A DNA stretch of 64,000 bases. It comes from Azorinus chamasolen (Eukaryota > Mollusca > Bivalvia > Cardiida > Solecurtidae). Numbering within the stretch: the stretch's first letter is position 1; each line of letters begins with the position of its first letter. Below the pieces are notes generated by a model that was not told the origin of the DNA, searched no databases, and worked only from the letters and a program-made list of their open reading frames with translations. The stretch spans positions 61,005,071 through 61,069,070 of the forward strand of contig OY755241.1 of NCBI GenBank assembly GCA_963576725.1. The letters run 5' to 3'. Of the stretch, positions 56,510 through 64,000 are shown one piece after another. A program made the position numbers and the translations under genes.

Positions 56510-57233
56510 GAAATGTCTAATTCAAAAGATGTGATATTTTGTTGGATACCTAGTCATTGTGGAATACAGGGCAACGAGAAGGCGGACCTTGCAGCGAAGT
56601 CTGCCCTTGGATCGCCTGAATCTGATATGAGAATACCGTATTCGGATTTCAAACCACAAATTACTAGACATATTCTATATAAATGGCAGGAGTCTTGGAA
56701 TGAGGAAACTCATAACAAACTCCATGTTGTTAAACCTATTTTAGGTGATCATTTTTGTTCATGCTTGCCAATTCGGCGTGATGAGGTCGTATTGGCCAGA
56801 ATAAGAATTGGACATTCTTTTTTAACTCATTCATTTTTACTGAAAGGTGAAGTTCAACCTGAATGTTTATTTTGTTTTGAGCCTTATACAATTCAGCACA
56901 TTCTCATTGAATGTCCTGATTTAATCTTAATCAGAGATAGGTTCTTTCAAGCAGATTCCCTGAGGGAACTGTTTGAGCTGGTAGAAATACCAAAAATATT
57001 TGATTTTTTAAAAGCCATTAATATATATTCTAAAATTTAAAAGGTATATTTTTAGAATGTCGATTATGTTTTGTCCTTATTTTTTTTTACAATCCTGTTG
57101 ATCGGGTCTGACATTTACATAATCTAGTAGTGAGATTGTCTCTATTTGATTTCATCATCTAGATTTATTAACATTATTTATTCGGCTCTATATGACCATC
57201 AGTGTCGATGGGCCGTAAAACACCATTCATTCA
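56510..57233 (+). mobile_element. LINE copy at the right end of the duplication
   Basis: Same coding remnant as the hybrid at 52958 but a different 3' UTR: a T-run in place of TTTTATTTAC, GGGTCTGAC, and CTAGTAGTGAG. It has a longer (ATTC)n tail. Right flank TTCGTTCT and left flank CTCGTTCT may be a short target duplication. Confidence 0.85.
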
Positions 57234-57249
57234 TTCATTCATTCGTTCT

Positions 57250-57758
57250 TTCAATTTGGGGACTCGCAGATTTGCAGTTTATTGAGTTCCAGGACTCGTG
57301 CAAGAAAATTTGTAAAAACAAATCAAAAAATCAAAGTTATAGTGCTTAATACTCTATGAAGATTCTCTCTTAAACCCGTTTTACGGAGGGAGGAAATTAG
57401 ATATTTGTATTTTGCCAGTTCTGTCGTACCCTAAATGACTTCACAGCTGCTCTGACCTCTGAATTGTCATCGAGTACATGTCTCCGATGTCAAAAGTACA
57501 AAAATGAGGCATGCAGGAAACACCACATACAGAACAAACAGTCGCCCGAACAGCAACAGTTTATTCTTTTTCAAACAAATGAGTTATGCATGTTTAATAT
57601 CAACTAGTATTTGTATCTTCTTTCGATTTATTTTTTATAAAATGCCGGTGTAAAAGTGTTTCATATAGTTTTATAATGACTTCATAATTTAAATGATGAC
57701 GTCGCTTGTTTACCTCTAACGTTTATTTTCAAATCATTTCATTTTAGACATAGTTATG
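57250..57758. other. Gene-free stretch
   Basis: A short piece at 57505-57555 repeats words from the duplicated spacer (GGAAACACCACATACAGAAC). Nothing else is recognised. Confidence 0.4.
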
Positions 57759-57768
57759 CATGTTGTGG

Positions 57769-57997
57769 ATTTTTTAAAAGCCATTAATATATATTCTAAA
57801 ATTTAAAAGGTATATTTTTAGAATGTCGATTATGTTTTGTCCTTATTTTATTTACAATCCTGTTGATCGGGACTGACATTTACATAATCTAGTGAGATTG
57901 TCTTTATTTGATTTCATCATATGGTTTTATTTACATTATTTATTCGGCTCTATATGACCATCAGTGTCGATGGGCCGTAAAACACCATTCATTCATT
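57769..57997 (+). mobile_element. LINE 3' end with 10-bp target-site duplication
   Basis: Begins at ATTTTTTAAAAGCC (last codons of the LINE) and ends in (ATTC)n. CATGTTGTGG flanks it at 57759-57768 and 57998-58007. Confidence 0.88.
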
Positions 57998-58426
57998 CAT
58001 GTTGTGGAGTTGTCTGGAGGGGGATTTTTATTTACATTTTGACTTTGGTGAAAGTGGGATTAGGACGAGGTTGGGTACCCGTAAACCAGGTTTAAAGTCA
58101 TAATATTGCTCAAAATCGCGATTTTTTACGCACTTTTCTTATACGTGTATCGTGTAATAAGAGACCTAAAAAGATGCTGCGTGCTAACATAAAGGCGAGG
58201 GGGAGCTCTGGTTGCAAGAAATCAAATGCGAAAGATCGCTAAAAACCCACGGTTTGTTATTGTTTGATAAATTGACGATCCTAGTCGGAATACATTCGGT
58301 TGCAATCGGCACTGATCGGCTACGAGTCATTAGCATAATATGTGCACAGACGCTGATGACGTTACATTTTTTGTGGTAAATAACATACATGCAGTACTTC
58401 CATTGAACAACACACACGTATACAGA

Positions 58427-61400
58427 ATGTCGTCGTCTTCATCAAGTTCTGATCGACCTGTAAGAAGGGGTAGAGGGAGAGGTAGGGCGGCTAGAGGTGG
58501 GCGAGTCCGAGGAAGTGTAAGAACCAGAGGAACACGCTCTGCTACAGCTGTGTCGGACCGAGCAACGATTGCCCTGGACATTGTGCAGACAAGGAAAGAA
58601 CGGATGAAGGTTCGACTTATCTTTATAAATTGTATTCATAAACTCGGAAATGCAATACTTTATTGATATTTGAAGGTTAACATCTTCAAATATCTCACCG
58701 ACATCTATTTAGCCATACAGTGTCGTACTGTAGAGACCCCCTCCCCCGGTAATATAGCGAAGGCGGACATTAGCCCACTCGGACAGTAGACCCCTCGAGA
58801 TCTACCCCCTTAGTAATAATTCTGCCTTTATTACTGGTTCCGTGTGTCTTTATGATACAGAAAACAAGTCTTTTCGGACCAATGATGTTTGGCCCCTAAT
58901 TATCTTTGTTATAATGTTTGTTTATATGGGCTAATGTCCTAGAACTGTAGTACACACCCACTCACTCTATCATCATCATGACTATGTACCAAAACATTCA
59001 GCTTATAAATATGCATGCATGATGGTATTATCATTAATTTCTGTATCAATATCTATACGTCGTAGAATCCTATATAGGCTTTTACACAAAGGGGATGTTG
59101 AACAGTAAAAGGATAAAGGATTAATGAGAATTTTCGAACCAAATTAATGTTTTACATTATTGTAACCGGGTAGAGGGTGTGGTGAAAGGGTTAATAGACT
59201 TCAGACTGTGGCGGATGGCCTGATAGCTCAGTCAGTATCAGGGTTGATAGACTTTAGTCTGTGTGGCTCAATTGATAGCTCAGTCGGTATAGTGCTATAT
59301 AGAACTTGATGAGCACTCTGAGCTATTGAACCGCTTACTGTCTTCAACCAGTACCCGACCTATCACACTAGCATGGGTTCGAGCCCCAGTCCAGTCAAAA
59401 CTTTTTCACCATGTTCCATTTGGCGCCCAACGTTAATTACATGCAGGGCGATTTACATGGAGGAAAAATTGTAACGATAAACTCAACGGGTGTGCTTTGT
59501 GTAAGAATTCTGGACAACTTGTTTGTGTAACTGGGTTGAGATTGTGGTGAAATAGTTGCTAGGCTTTAGACTGTATGGCTTGATAGCTCAGTCGATAGAG
59601 TGTCGGTCAATAGCTATCCATAGCTAATGTTTACTGTTATATGACATACCGACTTTAAATAAAAAATTGTTTCTGCTGTATGGTAAGCCAAAGGCACTGG
59701 GTTCAATCCCCAGTCCAGCCACAACTTTTTTCACCAAGTTACTGATATTTATTATAACTATGAAAATTTATAGTACTTTCTATTTCATTCATTTCAGACT
59801 CATATAGCCGAAATGTCTGAACCCAGAATGAGAGATGTTCTCCTGGAACTTGTTGAAGTTCAACCATCATTAATTTTTTCTGTGATGGAACCAGTACCAA
59901 GACAGCCTGGGGGCTATCATCCCCCATCGGATGTATCTTCACCTGACTGGTGTGTGTGCCAAAAGTGCCGGGACATGCCAACAGAATGGGAGAAAGTGTG
60001 CTGCGAGCAAAACAACTGCATCACTCTTGTACCAGTAAGTTATGTAATACCCTAGGGTTTCATAATCGGCCGATTTTCATAATCGATCATCGGATATAAT
60101 CCGACAGAACACTTTGATTAATCATCGATTACCCCTTTCCCTGTTTATTCCAAATGTTGATACCTACTGAATATTCATGGACAAAATAGTTATAATGAAT
60201 TATGGAAGGGGAACACTGTAGACATTTTAGAAAGCAAAGAAACAGATCTATCAATTTCTATTAGCAAACAGGGCAGACCCAGATCAGACAGCTCCTTTTG
60301 GAGCTGTCTGATCTGGGTCTACTCTGTTTGCAAATGCGTAAAATCACGTTTATATGAGGGAAAGGGTTAAACAATCGAAATGAGAAATTTAAATTAAAGT
60401 ATAAGTTTAGTAACGATAATCTAATTTAAAATTGACAATATATTTTAATTGCACATTTGAAGATAAATACATGTATACATTATTAATGTAGTAAAATGTT
60501 TTCATACATTTTATATCAGAAACAATATACATGCAGCTTTTTTACATAGAATATAATAATAAAAAAATTATTTCGATTATTTGATTTTATAATCGATTAT
60601 CTATCGAATGAGCACATTCGATCAATCATCGGATATAATCGATTATCGTAAAACACTATAATACCCTCTTTGTAAAAATGTATCAGCTGCTCAGACAATA
60701 GGTTAAGTTGCATATAAAAAAATACATTTATATGGCTTTGCAAATATTATGCTTTGTTATACATCCCGCAACGAAGTCTGAGTGAGGGTATATAAGAGTC
60801 AGTTAGTCAGTCACTTGGTCTGTCTGTGGCACTTTTGATTTGCCATCAATGCAGCTGAGCGGGGGTATTCAATCACCTAAGTGATTGTTCTGGTTTTAGT
60901 AAATATAAATCTCATATCTTTTATCTCTACCCGGCTACAAATGTAAAAAGATTTTGAAAAAGAAATAAACAATAGTATTTGTGCCCAGACCTTAGACCCT
61001 GAATGATGACTTTTACCCATGGACCAGGGAGTTGAACGCGACACATCGTCTTTTTGTGGTTAACATTTGTGCCAGGTTATCTTGAAATCCATCCACAGAT
61101 AAAAAAAAAGTTATAGAAGGGACAAAATTACGGACAGACAGAAGGACAGATATGCAATTACTATACCCCAGTATGCCCATTGCTGGGGCATAAAAAAGAA
61201 AAAAAAACATTTTACATAAAAGGACACAAACAACTAAAGGAAGATGGTAGAGATTTTCTTGAAAGGCACATATTTTCAGCTACTGTAATCACGCAATGAA
61301 AATAATTATTCTTTCACATTGTTTATAAATCAAGTTCATGACAAATTATTATTTGTATATTGAAAGATTATTGTCTTATTTATAAGATATATTGCCTTTA

Positions 61401-61947
61401 GCAGAAAGAAACTTTAGAATCTGATATGCATTTAGCACCTAGTTTGCGATAAGCTTTGCATTTACTTTGGACCTAGATGAAATGCAGAGTACTATTTTTG
61501 AGGAAAAACTGATTTTGATAATTTTAGAAAGTTTTGTTTACCCAACAAATATTCAGTGAATCAAGATTCGAAATACATATATGCCACAAGATATATAAAG
61601 GAAATAGTTTCTAAAATGATGGTGTTCTGCTGTCAACAGCTAAAGGTTAAGATGAAAGCATCAATATTGTTTTTGCATTTTAGGACTTCCAGGTGCTTAT
61701 TTTAGACGAAGGTGTTCTTGCCTTAGCCAGGCTCTACAGGCAAGACATTCTGGTGTTTGAGGAGGGGGCCGATATAAGAAAGGCCAATCGCCATGCTGCA
61801 TACAGACAGTTTGTGTTGTGGCATCATGGGCGCCTCGGGGCAGGAAACCGTGTGGTTATACCATCATGCTGTGTGTGGATGATCCGTGACAAATATCCTG
61901 ATGCATTTGGACAATATACAGGTTTCATTCCAAATAGACTAGCATAA
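58427..61947 (+). CDS. P2X7 cytoplasmic (ballast) domain protein, three exons, stand-alone
   Basis: Exon 1 is 58427-58609, exon 2 59798-60034 and exon 3 61684-61947, all joining in phase 0, for about 227 residues. Exon 1 encodes an MSSSSSSS start and an Arg/Gly-rich segment ([13 protein letters not shown]). Exon 2 carries [15 protein letters not shown] and the zinc-binding cysteines [18 protein letters not shown]. Exon 3 has [29 protein letters not shown] and GQYTGF before TAA. These blocks in this order match the C-terminal domain of vertebrate P2X7 receptors, a zinc and guanine-nucleotide-binding module. There are no transmembrane segments, so this is a soluble protein. Acceptors are CATTTCAG and GCATTTTAG. 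Donors are AAG|GTTCGA (weak) and CCA|GTAAGT (consensus). An in-frame ATG at 58340 could add 29 residues; I prefer 58427 because of the Ser-rich start. Function outside P2X channels is unknown. Confidence 0.88.
59215..59400 (+). repeat. tRNA-derived SINE-like sequence in intron 1
   Basis: TGATAGCTCAGTCAGTA and TGATAGCTCAGTCGGTA are A-box-like, and GGGTTCGAGCCCCAGTCC is B-box-like with a T-arm stem. The spacing between boxes is far too long for a functional tRNA. It is followed by AACTTTTTCACCA, shared with the next copy. Confidence 0.6.
59574..59735 (+). repeat. Second tRNA-like sequence in intron 1
   Basis: GGCTTGATAGCTCAGTCGATAGAGTG looks like an acceptor and D arm. CTGGGTTCAATCCCCAG forms a T arm with GTCCAGCCA after it. 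Over 80 bp separate the halves, and no anticodon arm is apparent. The same AACTTTTTTCACCA follows. Confidence 0.55.
60060..60660. repeat. Intron 2 repeats: ATCGATTAT-rich ends and a palindrome
   Basis: Words such as ATAATCGGCCGATTTTCATAATCG and AATCATCGATTAC at 60060-60130 are mirrored by GATTATTTGATTTTATAATCGATTATC and ATCGATTATCGTAAAACAC near 60575-60655. This suggests a 0.6-kb element with inverted ends, containing the palindromic hairpin 60265-60328. Confidence 0.45.
60265..60328. repeat. Palindromic hairpin (GCAGACCCAGATCAGA family)
   Basis: A near-perfect palindrome: CAGACCCAGATCAGACAGCTCC, a short loop, then its complement ending GGTCTACTCTG. Relatives are at 3172-3236, 4417-4479, 4809-4871, 45038-45090, 46093-46152, 46242-46303, 47665-47722, 48058-48122 and 62012-62075. 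Flanking words CTGTTTGCAAATGC and GAGGGAAAGGGTTAA are often conserved too, so the mobile unit is larger than the hairpin. Confidence 0.8.
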
Positions 61948-61949
61948 TT

Positions 61950-63160
61950 GTGACAAACCATTCTACCCATTAAACCTTGTCTACATAAATGCACAGCTTT
62001 CTACACCTTTGCAAACAGAGTAGACCCATATCAGATGGCACATGTAGGATCCGTTTGACCAGGGTCTGTTCTGTTTACTTATAATATACATATGATTCTA
62101 TAATTTCTGCAACCAATTTTTGTGTCCATGTGCTATTATTACAATTAATCTTATTAATACTCATGCTGTCATGTTTTCTTACATATTCATGGAGTAAAGG
62201 GTTAAAATACAGAAAATTGGTGGCATGGAAAACCAGATCTATACATACTGAAACAGTTGAGATCATGATCACAACAGCTTGTACTGGATTTCTTTGACAT
62301 GTGTCTATATTATCATTGTTTGCATGAATAGCATTTGAAATTATTTATAGTATGGACATTGTGCAGGCTCAGAATTTATCAAACTTTTTTTCCAGCCAGT
62401 TTATTCTCATCATCTGATTGATCAGATTTTGCTCCACTCAAACCCTGAACAATCAGATATTAGAATAAGCTTATGCTTTGTAATATCATACTAAAAGTGA
62501 TCAGTATATTATCATCTGGAAATAAGATTTTAGTTTTGTATCATATATAAATAATTTCTCAAGTTATATGTTGCACAAATTAAACGGAGCCTGATCTTAT
62601 GTACTGCATATGTGTATTTTATATATATTTCTCAAGTTATATGTTGCACAAATTAAACGGAGCCTGATCTTATGTACTGCATATGTGTATTAACTCATTC
62701 TCTCCTAATGACGCCTTATTGCGCCTATTTGTAAACTTTATGTTTTGAAACCATTGTGATAAATAGAGAATTTGCTCCTATGGAGCAAATTCTCTATTTA
62801 TCACAATGGTTTCAAAACTACACTAAAAATTAAATGTTTCCTTTTCTATAATTAATGCTCCTTTTCGGTAGATTTATTCAAAGAGACTGGGTCTAAAGTA
62901 GCCTTGGAGAGAATGAGTTAAATATTCATTGTTATTCAGGGCTCAAATCATGTATAATCTAGTAAAATTCACCCGACGTTGCTGACCTCTAATTATCATA
63001 ATTTCACACTATGCTGGGTTTCTATATATATATTCAATAGTTTCTGGGAATAATTTATTCAAGAGAACACATGGTATATCCAGGTATACCAGGTTAAATA
63101 TCATTAACCACTGATACCTGGATATACCAGGTTAAATATCATTAACCACTGATAAATTTA
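61950..63160. other. Gene-free stretch with tandem doublet and perfect palindrome
   Basis: A ~70-bp unit (TTTCTCAAGTTATATGTTGC to ATATGTGTAT) is doubled at 62556-62690. A 40-bp unit (CCAGGTATACCAGG-type) is doubled at 63078-63152. The palindrome at 62745-62818 is listed separately. No gene was found downstream of the P2X7-domain stop. Confidence 0.6.
62745..62818. repeat. Perfect 73-bp palindrome
   Basis: TTTGAAACCATTGTGATAAA leads to GGAGCAAATTCTC and then the exact complement, around a CCTATGG centre. It is the same family as the cluster at 28250-28870 but undiverged, implying recent insertion or conversion. Confidence 0.85.
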
Positions 63161-63167
63161 ATGATGG

Positions 63168-63245
63168 TAGCTCAGACGGTTGTTTTGAGGATTTATAATT
63201 ATTTTATCATTCGATCAGGTGTTCGAACCCCATTCTAGTCAAAAT
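63168..63245 (+). repeat. tRNA-like fragment
   Basis: GGTAGCTCAGACGGTTG is A-box-like and GGTGTTCGAACCCCATT is B-box-like, about 40 bp apart. The acceptor stem does not pair, so it is read as a SINE head or tRNA pseudogene. Confidence 0.45.
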
Positions 63246-63249
63246 AATT

Positions 63250-64000
63250 ATCTTGGTTTCTCATTTATTTCTTCACCAGACCTCACCTTGTAATCACTCT
63301 TTATAATCGTATCAGTGCAATGAAGGGTAAAAGAACGACAACAAGCTATTTTGGCATGTATAAATGTAATGTAAAATATGAAACAATCTTCATGTAACAT
63401 GAAAATAGACATTGAAAATAGTGTAGACTGTAATAGTATGACATCTCATTAGGATCCAAATTGTTTGTTACTACGACTGTTTCTTGAAATAAAAATGAAT
63501 ATAAAAATGGAAAATAGTAGCAGATGAAACACTTTGCAGATGACAAAATTTTACTATTTATTATTTTACTCTGCTGTGCACTTGCATACCAAATAGTACT
63601 ACTCCTCTTGGGTCTACACTGTTGATATGTTTGCCATTTCATTGTTTATATATGAAGTACAAAACTGTACAGAACAAATCATAAACATGCAACAATTATA
63701 GTAAGCTTCAGTTCTAAATATTCATAATAATCAGCACAGTAGCTAATAAGTTCAAAATTGTAGGTGAATGTGGGGTTGTTTGGATCATTATATTGAGAAA
63801 CGGTGAACAGAGCTCCAGATAAGAGGCGTAAATTTTCAAATATAACTTCTTTATTTCTCCACCAAACCCTATTTTATGATCACTGTTTAGTACGATACTA
63901 AAGAGTGGTCACAACATAGCACTTGGTGGAGAAATGACGGTTTTAGTATTTGAGTATGCATCGTCATCTGTAGCTCTGTCAGTTATATAGAATCTAAGAT
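63250..64000. other. Gene-free right edge
   Basis: CTCCACCAAACCCTATTTTA near 63857 partly resembles CTTCACCAGACCTCACCTTG near 63270, an old repeat pair. No coding feature is supported. Confidence 0.4.

Larger units (their letters stand above)
49973..57076. repeat. 3,552-bp tandem duplication, two units
   Basis: Unit 1 (about 49973-53524) and unit 2 (about 53525-57076) match at a constant offset of 3552, and all ORF translations inside are identical. The breakpoints lie inside LINE sequence: LINE at 49039, a hybrid LINE at 52958 and a LINE at 56510. Each unit carries a foldback element, SINE-like tails and a candidate exon. Either a very recent unequal crossover or an assembly false duplication would give this. 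Confidence 0.9.

Noticed and set aside
58330..58639. Minus-strand ORFs opposite P2X7 exon 1
   Set aside because: They are the antisense of the Ser and Arg/Gly codons; the plus frame is continuous with domain-bearing exons.
59574..59735. Functional tRNA gene with an intron
   Set aside because: The insertion is over 80 bp, an anticodon arm cannot be drawn, and a related degenerate copy lies nearby.

Overview
The window reads as repeat-dense nuclear DNA of an invertebrate animal, most likely a bivalve mollusc. The reasons are AT-rich sequence with GT-AG split exons, LINE copies ending in (CATT)n with target-site duplications, minisatellite-cored elements that open with AGCTCACCTG and close with a GGGCC..GGCCC hairpin (I associate this family with bivalves), and a stand-alone P2X7 cytoplasmic-domain gene. 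No prokaryotic gene organisation is present. I cannot name the species from sequence alone.

Layout. 1-2.3 kb: minisatellite element and a broken LINE reverse transcriptase. 4.2-6.1 kb: two tandem arrays. 6.4-8.1, 10.3-13.4 and 14.5-14.9 kb: three inverted-repeat elements without transposase. 15.7-25.86 kb (minus strand): a decayed Ty3/gypsy-type retroelement with gag, protease, RT-RNase H, an integrase ending in a PHD finger, then a third reading frame with a zinc-finger-like motif and a TatD-type nuclease domain. Two LINE copies have landed in it, and one of those carries a MITE. 25.9-29.7 kb: minisatellite elements and tandem repeats. 29.7-34.8 kb: LINE pieces, an LTR, a 694-bp tandem duplication with a small ORF, and a second gypsy-type pol fragment followed by an envelope-like membrane-anchor region. 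36.7-47 kb: nested minisatellite elements, plus a 2.9-kb segment bounded by 0.38-kb direct repeats. 48.3-57.2 kb (minus strand): a probable BEN-domain exon and a 3.55-kb tandem duplication with breakpoints inside two LINE copies, which duplicates a candidate exon. 58.4-61.9 kb (plus strand): a complete three-exon P2X7-ballast-domain gene, the best-preserved host gene here. The rest is intergenic or intronic DNA with palindromic MITEs and tRNA-like SINEs.

The most unusual object is the gypsy-type element at 15.7-25.86 kb. Between its integrase and its 3' end it carries a TatD nuclease frame that starts 28 bp beyond the integrase stop, just after a splice-acceptor-like CAG, and ends about 290 bp before a polypurine tract and an LTR-like TG. 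The copy is dead (frameshifts, stop codons, a lost protease active site), but the architecture is still legible.
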